Source: Rhizobium acidisoli (GTDB lineage: Bacteria; Pseudomonadota; Alphaproteobacteria; Rhizobiales; Rhizobiaceae). From it: a stretch of DNA of 64,000 nucleotides. Position 1 is the first letter of the stretch; every line of letters begins with the position of its first letter. The stretch spans positions 620,001 through 684,000 of the forward strand of contig NZ_CP035001.1 in the NCBI RefSeq assembly GCF_002531755.2, read 5' to 3'. Shown piece by piece: positions 35,656 to 44,236 of the stretch. The notes under the pieces were generated by a model that had not been told where the DNA came from, searched no databases, and saw nothing but the letters and a program-made list of their open reading frames with translations. Both the position numbers and the translations under genes were made by a program.

Positions 35656-36252
35656 ATGCTTATGCTGGAATGGAACGGTGACGAACTGGCGCTCGATATC
35701 AGCCTGCTGGAGCAGGTGCGCGCCGCAAGGATAGGCTTCTCCGATCGCGTCTGCGCCGCCTCGCAAAGCACCGATGACAAGCACCTGGCGCAACTGCGCT
35801 CCGAGCCGACCTATCTGATGGCCGAATTCCTCTATTCGATGAAGGTCTTCGGCATCAACACGGCAGAGGATATCGAGCGCTTCGCCGATCTGCACAATGA
35901 TTACGTGGTTTCGCTCACCCGCGATCCGGCCAAGCTGCAGCGCCTGGGGCTGTCGCAGGATCGCGCGCTCGCCTCGATGTTCACCGCCGACACCAAGCCG
36001 CGGCTGATCCAGAACTGGGCGGAGAAATCCGGCGCCATCGACCAGTCCAATCTCGCCCGTTTCCTGGTGGCGGTTATGTCGAGCGAGACCTGCCGCAAGA
36101 CGCTGATCGATTTCGAGACGGCCGGCTTCATGCAGCGCAAGCGCTCGCCCTATGGCACCATGGTCGTCTGGTCGACGGGAACGATCGAGGAGATCTTCGG
36201 CGAAATGCTGCGGGACCTGCGCCTCAGCCTGCAGCAATTGAAGATCCTCTGA
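35656..36252 (+). CDS. Unknown protein, possible winged-helix regulator
   Basis: A 198-residue soluble protein that I do not recognise with certainty. The C-terminal 80 residues (LARFLVAVMSSETCRKTLID, then FETAGFMQRKRSPYGTMVVW) look like a winged helix: a recognition-like helix, then a basic wing ending in a conserved turn. The N-terminal part is helical. It is divergent from the NlpC/P60 gene with 174 bases between, and may regulate it. Start 35656; a second Met two codons later is equally possible. Confidence 0.55.
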   Translation: MLMLEWNGDELALDISLLEQVRAARIGFSDRVCAASQSTDDKHLAQLRSEPTYLMAEFLYSMKVFGINTAEDIERFADLHNDYVVSLTRDPAKLQRLGLSQDRALASMFTADTKPRLIQNWAEKSGAIDQSNLARFLVAVMSSETCRKTLIDFETAGFMQRKRSPYGTMVVWSTGTIEEIFGEMLRDLRLSLQQLKIL

Positions 36253-36515
36253 CCCGGCGCCAAAGCAACGGATTGAAGCATTCGGCTGGCGCAAAAGGAG
36301 CCCGCAGGATCGACCGGCGCCTCGGTCAAGTAACGCGCCCCTTCGATTGTCGAAGATAGTGCAAAACCAGGAAAAACCCGGAAAACTGTAGCCCGGCAGC
36401 GACGCTATAATACGGCGTCTCGAAAATTGTTTGGCCAAATCGCGGGTCTTCGAGCATGATCGGATGGGATGCCAATCTAGTTTGTTCGCGGGGGCGAACA
36501 TGATCGGGGGACTTC

Positions 36516-37307
36516 ATGAAATCTCGCTTGAAGCGCACTCTGGCAGCCGTCGCGGGCTGCCTCCTTGCCGGCGGCGCCATGGCAGCGGACATCCGCTCGC
36601 CAATGACGCCGGAGGTTAAGCAGACCACGACGGAAAGCGGCTGGACATTCTCGTTCGCGCCATACTTGTGGATGGCGGGCCTGTCAGGAGATGTCGCCCA
36701 GTTCGGGCTGCCGGAGGTGCATGTCGACGCGAGCTTCAGCGAGATCTTCGATCATCTGGATTTTGGTGCCATGGCGATCGGGGAAGCCCGCTATGGCCCC
36801 TACAGCATTGTTGGCGATGTGATGTACACGAAGATTTCGGGTCAAGCCGGCACCCCGAAAGGGTTTCTAGCAACCGATGTCGAGCTCTCGAGTGAGACCT
36901 TCGCAGGCTTCCTCGGCGCCGGTTATGCCGTTTTCGAAGACAGTTCCGCGCGGCTGGATGTCGTCGGCGGCCTGCGTGTCTGGTCCGTGGAAAGCGAGCT
37001 TTCCTTCCACGGCGGCATTCTGGACGGGCGCTCCAGAACGGATAGCGCAACCTGGGTGGACGGCTTGGTCGGCTTCAAAGGCACCTACGCCATTACCCCG
37101 GAGGTCTACCTGACCGGCTGGGGACTTGTCGGCGCCGGCGGCGCTGACCTCGATTGGGACGTTGCCGCTGCGATCGGCTACCGGTTCGCCGACAACGTCT
37201 CGGCCGTTGCCGGGTACCGCGCGCTCGGGGTGGATTACAGCAACGACGACTTTGTCTTCGACGTCGTCCAGCAGGGCCCGATGTTGGGGCTGGTGATACA
37301 CTTCTAA
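36516..37307 (+). CDS. Outer-membrane beta-barrel protein
   Basis: A 263-residue protein with a signal peptide (1-23, ending GGAMA) and alternating hydrophobic strands: WTFSFAPYLWMAGLSGD, YSIVGDVMYTKISGQ, FAGFLGAGYAVFED, AAIGYRFADNVSAVAGYRAL and a C-terminal LGLVIHF ending in Phe, as expected for insertion by the Bam complex. It is similar in plan to small OmpW/Omp25-like porins. A GGGGGA ribosome-binding site lies before ATG 36516. The function is unknown. A palindromic repeat begins directly at its stop codon. Confidence 0.78.
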   Translation: MKSRLKRTLAAVAGCLLAGGAMAADIRSPMTPEVKQTTTESGWTFSFAPYLWMAGLSGDVAQFGLPEVHVDASFSEIFDHLDFGAMAIGEARYGPYSIVGDVMYTKISGQAGTPKGFLATDVELSSETFAGFLGAGYAVFEDSSARLDVVGGLRVWSVESELSFHGGILDGRSRTDSATWVDGLVGFKGTYAITPEVYLTGWGLVGAGGADLDWDVAAAIGYRFADNVSAVAGYRALGVDYSNDDFVFDVVQQGPMLGLVIHF

Positions 37308-37355
37308 TGCATGTCGCCTGGAAGTGTGCAGCGGTTCCGGGATAACGACATGCAT
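37307..37355. repeat. Rhizobial palindromic repeat unit
   Basis: Inverted arms ATGCATGTCG and CGACATGCAT at 37307-37316 and 37346-37355 enclose an inner imperfect stem (CCTGGAA / TTCCGGG) and the loop GTGTGCAGCGG. This sequence pattern recurs in many rhizobial and agrobacterial genomes, in my memory. It lies between convergent genes and may also stop transcription. Confidence 0.7.
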
Positions 37356-37412
37356 CAAAACAAAGAGCTAAAGCGCGGCCGGTTCCGGCCGATCCTTGCT
37401 CGGCGCCATCTC

Positions 37413-38408
37413 TCATATCCCGAGACCGGCGATCCTGGGAACGAGCCACAACATCGACGCCGTCCCGATCGCGTAGGCGCCGAGCCGGCGGGTCGGCGCC
37501 GGCGGCAAGGCGACGAGAGCGGCTCCGATCCTGAACAGGACCAGTATCGCCGCAACGAAGATGAGCTGCCCCGCCTCAACGCCCAGGTTGAACGCCAAGA
37601 GGCTCAGCGGCACGTCCGATTGCGGCAGGCCGGTTTCCTTCAATGCGCCGGCGAAGCCGAAGCCGTGCAGCAGTCCGAACGCGAAGGCCACGAGCCAGGG
37701 ATAGCTCTCGGACAGCCGCCTCTCGCCCGGTTCCGTCTTGACCAGTTCGCGCGCCACAAACGCAATGCTGAGCGCGATCGTGGCTTCCACCGGCCTTTGG
37801 GGCAGGCTGAAATATCCAAGCGACGCTCCAGCCAGTGTGATGCTGTGGGCGATCGTAAACGCCGTGATGGTCTTGAGCAGCATCCAGCGGTTTCGGATGA
37901 GCAAGATGAGCGCAAGCACGAAGAGCAGGTGATCGAGGCCGGAGAGAATGTGGTCGACGCCGAACAGGAAGTAGGTTCGCGCCACTTCGATGCTCGTCTG
38001 CGTGCCGGCCGCCACGAAGCGCGGCCGATCGGGCAGGAGGCGCGCAAGCTCGGTATCTCCACTCGCATATTCGATGCGCACCAGCGCTTCGGTCAGCGTC
38101 GACTTGAGGCCGTCGATGCTGATCTCGCCGCCTTTCAGGCCGCCCGCGCAGGCGACGTTCCAGCGCTCGAAATAGGCGCCCTGCTCGATCGACCGAACCG
38201 GCTCGGAATTCTCCGCGCAGGCGGCCGGCAGCCGCGCATGAAGCCCGAGGCGCATCTCGCCTTGCGCCGGCACCTTCCAGACGACGGCGAACGTGTCGGT
38301 GGCGGTTTCGCGCATGTCGAGATAGGCCGGGCGGACTTCGTGCGCCTGGGCTGCCGCCGCAAGCAGCACGGCGAGCAGGACGGCGAATATTCTGCCGATC
38401 GGCTTCAC
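37413..38408 (-). CDS. HupE/UreJ-like membrane protein
   Basis: A 331-residue protein with a signal peptide (ending AAAQA, then HEVRPAYLDMRE), an extracytoplasmic part of about 150 residues, and a C-terminal membrane domain with about six to seven segments. FGVDHILSGLDHLLFVLALI, FTIAHSITLAGA and GFGLLHGFGFAGAL-type segments (FAFGLLHGFGFAG) carry the His residues seen in HupE/UreJ metal or hydrogenase-linked transporters. Start is GTG 38408, coupled to the previous gene by a GTGA overlap and with AAGGAG 8 bases upstream. Possibly a nickel or cobalt channel, but no hydrogenase or urease genes lie here. Confidence 0.75.
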   Translation of the reverse strand: MKPIGRIFAVLLAVLLAAAAQAHEVRPAYLDMRETATDTFAVVWKVPAQGEMRLGLHARLPAACAENSEPVRSIEQGAYFERWNVACAGGLKGGEISIDGLKSTLTEALVRIEYASGDTELARLLPDRPRFVAAGTQTSIEVARTYFLFGVDHILSGLDHLLFVLALILLIRNRWMLLKTITAFTIAHSITLAGASLGYFSLPQRPVEATIALSIAFVARELVKTEPGERRLSESYPWLVAFAFGLLHGFGFAGALKETGLPQSDVPLSLLAFNLGVEAGQLIFVAAILVLFRIGAALVALPPAPTRRLGAYAIGTASMLWLVPRIAGLGI

Positions 38409-39253
38409 CGGCCGGTCTCCTTGCCGGCAAGGCTCTCGATCGTCACCGTGTAACCCCCGAGAAGCTTCGCAAATTGCTGGTCTTCGAGTTCGCTGCGCCT
38501 GGCGTTCGTCCACTCCCGCGCGACGGCGTCACGCACTTCACCGAGCGAGGGCGTACGGTCGGGCACACGCTCCGTCACCCGCACGAGGTGCAGCCCGAAA
38601 CCGGACACGACAGGCCCGATCCATTGATCGAGGGGTGCCTGGTCGAGCGCCTTGGCGAAATCGGCCCCGAAGGTCTGCGTGATCGAAGCGCTGTCGGAGA
38701 GCGCAGCCTCGGGCGGCAGCAGCGTGGCGTCGCCGAGCAGCGAGCGGTTCGCCTTCGGATCGGACAGCAGAATCTGGAGGATGGAGCCGGCGTCCTCTCT
38801 GGCCCGGCCGCCGTGCCGCTGCGGGCTCAGGAATACCTGCTCGAAGGCCAGCATGCCCTCGATCCTGAATGCGTCGGCGTTGCTGGTGAGATAGGCTTCG
38901 AGTTCCGCGTCGGTCGGCTCCAGCGCCTCGGCGTCCGCCGTGTTCAGGAACTCCATCTTCTGGCGAAGGCGCCGCCTGACCACGGCATCGTCCCTGTCGA
39001 GCCCGAGGGCGAGCGCCTGACGGACGAGGACTTCCTCCTTCACATAATCGTCGATCAGCCCCTTGAGCTCGGCCGCGCTCGGCGGACGCTGCCAGGTCTT
39101 GGTGAATAAGGTCGCCATCTGCTCGATCTTCGGCGCGGTAACGACGATTCGTTCCTGCCTTTCGCCGGCGCCGACCAGCGCGTAGCCGGCGAAGATCGCA
39201 AGCGCGAGCGCCAGAAAATGCACGAGGGGTTCTTTGAGAACGCGCTTCAGCAC
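38405..39253 (-). CDS. Membrane-anchored parvulin-type peptidyl-prolyl isomerase
   Basis: A 282-residue protein with one N-terminal membrane anchor (FLALALAIFAGYALVGAG, about residues 13-30) and a SurA/PrsA-like body: VTAPKIEQMATLFTKTWQRP, LIDDYVKEEVLVRQALALG and DDAVVRRRLRQKMEFL. The C-terminal rotamase-like stretch ends in GPVVSGFGLHLVRVTERVP. It would help to fold proteins in the periplasm. GTG 39253 is the first start; it follows the DUF3604 gene by 16 bases and overlaps the HupE-like gene, so the three form an operon and it may serve the other two. Confidence 0.78.
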   Translation of the reverse strand: MLKRVLKEPLVHFLALALAIFAGYALVGAGERQERIVVTAPKIEQMATLFTKTWQRPPSAAELKGLIDDYVKEEVLVRQALALGLDRDDAVVRRRLRQKMEFLNTADAEALEPTDAELEAYLTSNADAFRIEGMLAFEQVFLSPQRHGGRAREDAGSILQILLSDPKANRSLLGDATLLPPEAALSDSASITQTFGADFAKALDQAPLDQWIGPVVSGFGLHLVRVTERVPDRTPSLGEVRDAVAREWTNARRSELEDQQFAKLLGGYTVTIESLAGKETGR

Positions 39254-39269
39254 CGGTTTTCTCGTCGTG

Positions 39270-41213
39270 TCAGGGCGTATACCAGATCGGCGAGGTATAG
39301 GCGCGTTCGGTCACGGTCATCGATGTGCCCTCCAGCGGCTTGTTGCCAAACCGCTTCACGTCATAGGCAGTCCATCGCGGCGTCGGGATCTCGATAACCC
39401 GCCCGTAATAGAAGGCCTTCAGCGTCGGATCGAAGTCCGGGTCCGTCCAGACGGCGATCAGTTCAGGAGCGCCGATCGTATTAGTCCAGGTGGCGTTCCC
39501 GATGTCGACCGTGCTGCCGACCGACGGCAGCTTTCCATCGGCGCCGGGCTTGCGGTCGCCGGCCCAGGCGACATCATAGATCTGTTCATGGGTGTCGCCT
39601 TTGTCGTCCAACCACCCCTTGACGATCTGATAGCGATCGAGATTGGCCCCGATCGGATCCTTCAGCGCCGCGACCAGGAATGTCGGCACCTTGCCGTCAG
39701 GCGCCTTGGTCAGGTCGCCGCCCATCGGCACGCCCTTGTCGTAGCCGATCGCTCCGGGATTGCGGGTCTCGGCGTCGGCCGGCGCGAAATCCCAGCCGCC
39801 GAAGAAGCGCACCATCATGCGCGATCCCGTTGTGCCATAGGTCTCCTTGCGCTGCATCGCGTCCCAAATGGATTCACGCGTATTCTCCGTTGCCCAGACG
39901 GCGGCGTAACCTGAGGCGCCGACCTCCCAGTCCATCACCGTGATCCCGGTCTTGTCGTCCTTGACGAAGGTCGCGGTCAGGCGCTCGGGGCTCGGCTCCT
40001 GCGGCGTCGTCTTGCCGAAGAAGTTCTCCTCTTCCATGGCCGAGAGGCCGGTGTGGGCATCCGAACTGCCGACGAGGCCGAACTTGTAGGGGTTGGTGCC
40101 GAGCTGGGCTTCCAGCTTCAGGCCGTTGCGAAGGGCCGAGCGGGTATATTCGAACTCGAGCATGTCAGGCGTCTTTTTCACACTCGCGTCAAGATTGCCG
40201 AAATCCCAGATTTCGAAATCGGCGAACTCGTCATTCGGAGACAGCGCCGGATGGGCTTCGCCCGTCCCCTTCGTCTGGGTCGTCTCGTAGAGCCGCTCCC
40301 ACCTTGCGCGCTCCTCCACATAGTCCTTGTCCACCGGCTTGTTGGTGAAGGATTCGATCAACGGGAACATGCGGCCGTTGGACAGGTTGCCATTATGTGC
40401 GATGGCGAGCACATTGCCGCCGGTCTTCTCCTCATAGGCCTGCATCCACTTCCACAGGTCGCGGGGATTGTCGCTGCCGAGCGGCTTCAGCGTCGTGTAG
40501 GGCAACACTTGCTCGGCCTTGTCAGCATTGTCGCGGAAAATGACGTTGCGGTGCAGGTTGTTGCCTGCCGTGTTCGATGTCCACTCATAGCCGATGAAGG
40601 CCGTGAAACGGCCCGGATCGTTATATTCCTCGGCCGCCTTGATCGTGTCCTGCCAGGCGTTCTTGTAGGGACGCGTGTCCCGCCCGTAGATCATCGACTG
40701 CGGCAACGTGCCCTTGCCGAAGGCGAAGATGATCTCCAGCGCCGCCTTGCCCCCTTGCCCGTTTTTGATTTCCTCGTACCAGGTCTTGGCCTGCGGATCG
40801 GCGATCACCTCCGGCTTGCCGGCGAAGAGGTCGGTGAACATCCCCATATTGTCCGAGTGGTCGGCGACAACCAGGAAATCGAGCGGACGCGACAGCTTTG
40901 CCGGTTGACCGCTCGACGCCATGACCTCCTCTCCGCGCGCGAAGCGGTAGGCGTCGCGCGGCGTCAACCGTGCGCCGAATGCGCCGGCGTCGAACGAAGC
41001 ACCCGTGTGCAGGTGCGTATCGCCAAACAGCGGCCGAGTGGGGAAGTTGCGCCCGGCATAGGGCGAGTAGACCGGCTTGCCGGCGAACGCCTTGTCGGCC
41101 TTCTCAGGCGTCAGCGTGCCGATATCGCCGCCCTCTGCCGAATAGCTTGCCGGAGCAATGAACGACGCCGCAAGCGAAGCCGCCGCGATAGCCATGAAAC
41201 GGGACTTCATCAT
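39270..41213 (-). CDS. Exported DUF3604 protein (PHP-like metal-dependent hydrolase)
   Basis: A 647-residue protein with a signal peptide (ending ASYSA). It is of the DUF3604 family: PLFGDTHLHTGASFDAGAFG holds a PHP-type metal motif (D-x-H-x-H), and LDFLVVADHSDNMG, NVLAIAHNGNLSNG and FGLVGSSDAHTGL supply further metal ligands. The fold is related to histidinol phosphatase-type PHP hydrolases, but the substrate is unknown. GGGAGGAAA precedes two adjacent ATG codons (41213 and 41210). First gene of the operon with the PPIase and HupE-like genes, a linkage I have seen elsewhere. Confidence 0.85.
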   Translation of the reverse strand: MMKSRFMAIAAASLAASFIAPASYSAEGGDIGTLTPEKADKAFAGKPVYSPYAGRNFPTRPLFGDTHLHTGASFDAGAFGARLTPRDAYRFARGEEVMASSGQPAKLSRPLDFLVVADHSDNMGMFTDLFAGKPEVIADPQAKTWYEEIKNGQGGKAALEIIFAFGKGTLPQSMIYGRDTRPYKNAWQDTIKAAEEYNDPGRFTAFIGYEWTSNTAGNNLHRNVIFRDNADKAEQVLPYTTLKPLGSDNPRDLWKWMQAYEEKTGGNVLAIAHNGNLSNGRMFPLIESFTNKPVDKDYVEERARWERLYETTQTKGTGEAHPALSPNDEFADFEIWDFGNLDASVKKTPDMLEFEYTRSALRNGLKLEAQLGTNPYKFGLVGSSDAHTGLSAMEEENFFGKTTPQEPSPERLTATFVKDDKTGITVMDWEVGASGYAAVWATENTRESIWDAMQRKETYGTTGSRMMVRFFGGWDFAPADAETRNPGAIGYDKGVPMGGDLTKAPDGKVPTFLVAALKDPIGANLDRYQIVKGWLDDKGDTHEQIYDVAWAGDRKPGADGKLPSVGSTVDIGNATWTNTIGAPELIAVWTDPDFDPTLKAFYYGRVIEIPTPRWTAYDVKRFGNKPLEGTSMTVTERAYTSPIWYTP

Positions 41214-41693
41214 ATTTTCCTCCCCCTGGAATTATGCAAAAGCCGAACATTTCTACAATGACATGGACTGGCGAGCCCTCTCGTGTCCTTGATACAAATC
41301 AAAGCCAGGAACGCCGGCCTGTTGCCGGCGCAACGGCGCCAACCATGCCCTTTGGCTGCCGGCCTCACCTGCTTCCTTCCAGCTATATTGTTAAGAAGCG
41401 GAGGGATAAGCTAGACGACAATTTTGATTAGAAAATTCTACCTGATGACACCGACTAATCCCCGGGAGAATACTATCCCTGCGAACATCGTTTCGATCCG
41501 ATGTGCTTGTCTGCGATGACGCCGGCCAAAGCCGGCGCCAGCGGAATGTGCGATCTGTCCGGCGAACGCTCCCAAGCCTATTTCACCCCTCCCAACCAAT
41601 TGGCAGTGAGCGCCGTTGCCATCTTTCCGGCCTCTGCCTATTGTCCGCAAGCATGTCGCGCGCGGTAGCGCCCATAAGACGGATGTGACGACG
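41214..41693. other. Intergenic region with two similar hairpins
   Basis: About 480 bases between divergent genes with no convincing coding sequence. Two hairpins with the same arms CGCCGGC / GCCGGCG lie at 41312-41330 (5-base loop) and 41520-41537 (4-base loop), about 208 bases apart. The region from 41390 to 41470 is AT-rich and could hold promoters. Confidence 0.5.
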
Positions 41694-42071
41694 ATGACGA
41701 AATCCCGGCTCATACCCCTGTCGATCGGCCTGCTGCTGGCGCTGCAGATGCCTCAGCTTGGCCATGCCGGCCCGGCCGAGGATGCGCTGGCGGCTCGCAA
41801 CCCCGCGCTGGCGGCGCTGCGCCAGCATGACGAAAAGGCCTTTGCCGCAGCGACTGCGATCATCGCAGAACACGAAAGCGCCAAGGGGCTGACACCCGGT
41901 CAAGACAAACTCCCGGACGCGACCTCGCCCGGCCGCGACATGGGCTCGGGCCCCGGCAAGGAATTCGCGGTCGATAACCCGGATATTCTCTGGCTCTATA
42001 ATTCCTCGCCCGAAGGGATGAGCGACCTGATCTCGATTTTGAAATCAGCCGGGCAGAAACCCAAGAACTAA
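41694..42071 (+). CDS. Small exported protein of unknown function
   Basis: A 125-residue protein with a signal peptide (1-25, LSIGLLLALQMPQLGHA). The mature part begins with GPAEDALAARNPALAALRQH (helical), followed by a polar, Gly/Pro-rich stretch and a C-terminal helix (GMSDLISILKSAGQKPKN). I recognise no domain. ATG 41694 is at the start of the signal peptide; a GTG three codons earlier is possible. It precedes the OmpA/DUF4384 gene by 211 bases on the same strand and may belong to that envelope cluster. Confidence 0.65.
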   Translation: MTKSRLIPLSIGLLLALQMPQLGHAGPAEDALAARNPALAALRQHDEKAFAAATAIIAEHESAKGLTPGQDKLPDATSPGRDMGSGPGKEFAVDNPDILWLYNSSPEGMSDLISILKSAGQKPKN

Positions 42072-42282
42072 ACGCAGGCCCAAAGTCGAAAAGACGAGAT
42101 CCGGTGGCGGATATTGCCGATCCAGAGTCTTGCGCACGTCTTTTCCGGGACGGTTTCTTCGCGGCTCCAAATAATTTGTAACCCTCCCTCAAGCAAGACA
42201 GGCAAAGCCATCCCAATTTCGCCGGTCGGTGCTATTCTCATCTTCAACACAGTGTGAGATTGTTCGAAGAGGAGGTTTTCCC

Positions 42283-44214
42283 ATGTCGCACCGCAAAGCC
42301 ATCCTAGCCGCAGCCACCTTTCTCTCGTTCTTTGCGGTGGTTCCCGCCGTCGAGGCGCAGAACGAACGCACACTGACCGAAGCGCCGGCCCAGACCGGTC
42401 CCGTCAGCATCACCTTCGATCGCGCCGAGGCCAAATACGCCATCGGCGAAGTCGTCGGCCTGTTCATCCAGTCGACGGAGAACAGCTATGTCACGGTGCT
42501 CAACGTCTCGCCGAACGGCTCCGTCATCAAGCTTTTCCCGAATAAATATCAGACCGATGCCCTCGTCGGGCCCGGCAAGCGCGTGCAGGTGCCGGATCCG
42601 GCCAGCGGCGCCCGGCTGCAGGTCTCAGGCCCGGTGGGTCAGGAGCAGATCAAGGTCTTCTATTCCTCCAAGCCGCTGACCATCTTTGCCGATCTCGGCG
42701 GCAGCGGCAGCGGCATGTTCCGCTCGGTCGACGGCGGCATGGATGCCGTGTCCCGCAGCCTGGAAGAGGCCCGCAGCCTCGGCACCAAGATCAGCAGCAA
42801 GACGCTGATGCTGACGACGGTCGACAGCCCGGCGGCGCTGCCGCCCGCGGCCACCCCGCCCGTCGCAGCCGCCCCCGCAGCAAAACCGGTCGAACAGGCA
42901 GCCAAGCCGCCGAAACCGGCAGCCGCTCCGAAGCCGAAACCGGTGATCAAACAGGAAGCCGCCAAGAAGCCGGAAACGGTCGACAAACCGAAGGCAGCGC
43001 CAAAGCCGGTCGCGCCGAAGCCTGTGGAGCAGGCCGCGCAACAGCCGCCGAAGAAATACAAGATCGTCACCAATCTGGCGCCCGGCCAGGAGCTTGCCGC
43101 CGACGAGCTGCAATTGATCGGCCCCGCCGACGCCACCTCGTCCACTCGGCCAACGCAGTATAAGCAGCCGACCCAGTCCTCCCAGACGAAGATGCCGAAG
43201 CTGCCGATGCCGCAGCTGAAGATGCCGCAATTCAAACTTCCCGGCGGCTTCAGCATCAAGATGCCGCAGCTCAACCTCGGCCGCTCGGCCGAACCCAGCC
43301 AGGCCGGCGAGGAAATCGAAGTGGCGAATGCCGATACACCTCAATGCACCGCTCTTCTCGACAAGCTGAACACCGCCGTCGCCGCCAAGGATATCAATGC
43401 CGCCGCCTCCGAGGCCGATGCGATCGCCGTCAGCGCCGAATGCGGCCAGTTCCAGGTCAATGCCCAGCGCCGCGTTGCAGCCCTCAGGCTTTCCGCCGCC
43501 CAGGAGATGATGGCCGCCAACCAGCCGGTCGCCGATTACGAGCCGCTGCTGGTCGCCGCCGACAGTCCGCAGGTGCTCTGGCAGGCCTCCGCCACGCTCG
43601 GCGAGATCTATTTCTCCGCCCGCCGCTTTGCCGATGCCGCCGCCGATTACCAGCAGGCGATCGAGATCATCAAGAACGAGACCCGCACGCCGAAGGCGCC
43701 GCCGGCCGACACGATCTCCGATCTCATCCAGCGCGCCGCCCAGGCCCGCATCCTGGCCGCCAATCCGACGAGCGACAACCCTGAAGGCAGCTTCGTGCCG
43801 GCCGAGAAGGACCACCGCAGCGGCGTGCTCGGCGGCATCTATTCCGAAAATGTCCGCGGCATCGTGCCGGTCTCCATTCCGGTGCCGATCACCTTCGACT
43901 TCGACAAGTCGAGCTTCACCTCGATCGGCACCGAGGCCGCCGAGGAATTGCTGGAGGCGCTGAAGGAGCAGAAGCCCGGCCGCATCATCCTGATCGGCCA
44001 CACCGACCGGCGCGGCGGCGACGACTATAATCAGAAGCTCTCCGAACGCCGCGCCCAGGCGGTGGCCGATTTCCTGAAGAGCCACGGCATCGATGCCTCG
44101 ATCGACGCCGAAGGCCGCGGCGCCTCCGAGCCGGTGGATGTGACGGCAACGGCAAACCTCACCGAAGACGATGTCGACGCGCTGAACCGCCGCGTCGAAT
44201 GGCGCCGCGAATAG
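42283..44214 (+). CDS. Exported DUF4384 protein with C-terminal OmpA peptidoglycan-binding domain
   Basis: A 643-residue protein. Signal peptide 1-25 (ending AVEAQ). Residues about 38-140 form a DUF4384 domain (VGLFIQSTENSYVTVLNVSP, LFPNKYQTDALVG), the same domain that ends the next two caspase proteins. A Pro/Lys/Ala-rich linker (about 180-330) follows, with KMPKLPMPQLKMPQFKLPGG-like amphipathic repeats, then a helical TPR-like part (400-510), and an OmpA domain (about 545-643: TFDFDKSSFTSIGTEAAEEL, IGHTDRRGGDDYNQKLSERR). It should bridge outer membrane or periplasm and peptidoglycan. GAGGAGG precedes ATG 42283. First gene of the protease cluster; 22 bases to the next gene. Confidence 0.85.
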   Translation: MSHRKAILAAATFLSFFAVVPAVEAQNERTLTEAPAQTGPVSITFDRAEAKYAIGEVVGLFIQSTENSYVTVLNVSPNGSVIKLFPNKYQTDALVGPGKRVQVPDPASGARLQVSGPVGQEQIKVFYSSKPLTIFADLGGSGSGMFRSVDGGMDAVSRSLEEARSLGTKISSKTLMLTTVDSPAALPPAATPPVAAAPAAKPVEQAAKPPKPAAAPKPKPVIKQEAAKKPETVDKPKAAPKPVAPKPVEQAAQQPPKKYKIVTNLAPGQELAADELQLIGPADATSSTRPTQYKQPTQSSQTKMPKLPMPQLKMPQFKLPGGFSIKMPQLNLGRSAEPSQAGEEIEVANADTPQCTALLDKLNTAVAAKDINAAASEADAIAVSAECGQFQVNAQRRVAALRLSAAQEMMAANQPVADYEPLLVAADSPQVLWQASATLGEIYFSARRFADAAADYQQAIEIIKNETRTPKAPPADTISDLIQRAAQARILAANPTSDNPEGSFVPAEKDHRSGVLGGIYSENVRGIVPVSIPVPITFDFDKSSFTSIGTEAAEELLEALKEQKPGRIILIGHTDRRGGDDYNQKLSERRAQAVADFLKSHGIDASIDAEGRGASEPVDVTATANLTEDDVDALNRRVEWRRE

Positions 44215-44236
44215 CCGGGGCGAGGGGAGTTTGGCC

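Noticed and set aside
35482..36501. N-terminal extension of the NlpC/P60 gene up to 36501
   Set aside because: The signal peptide begins at 35481; the extension overlaps a more plausible plus-strand gene at 35656-36252.
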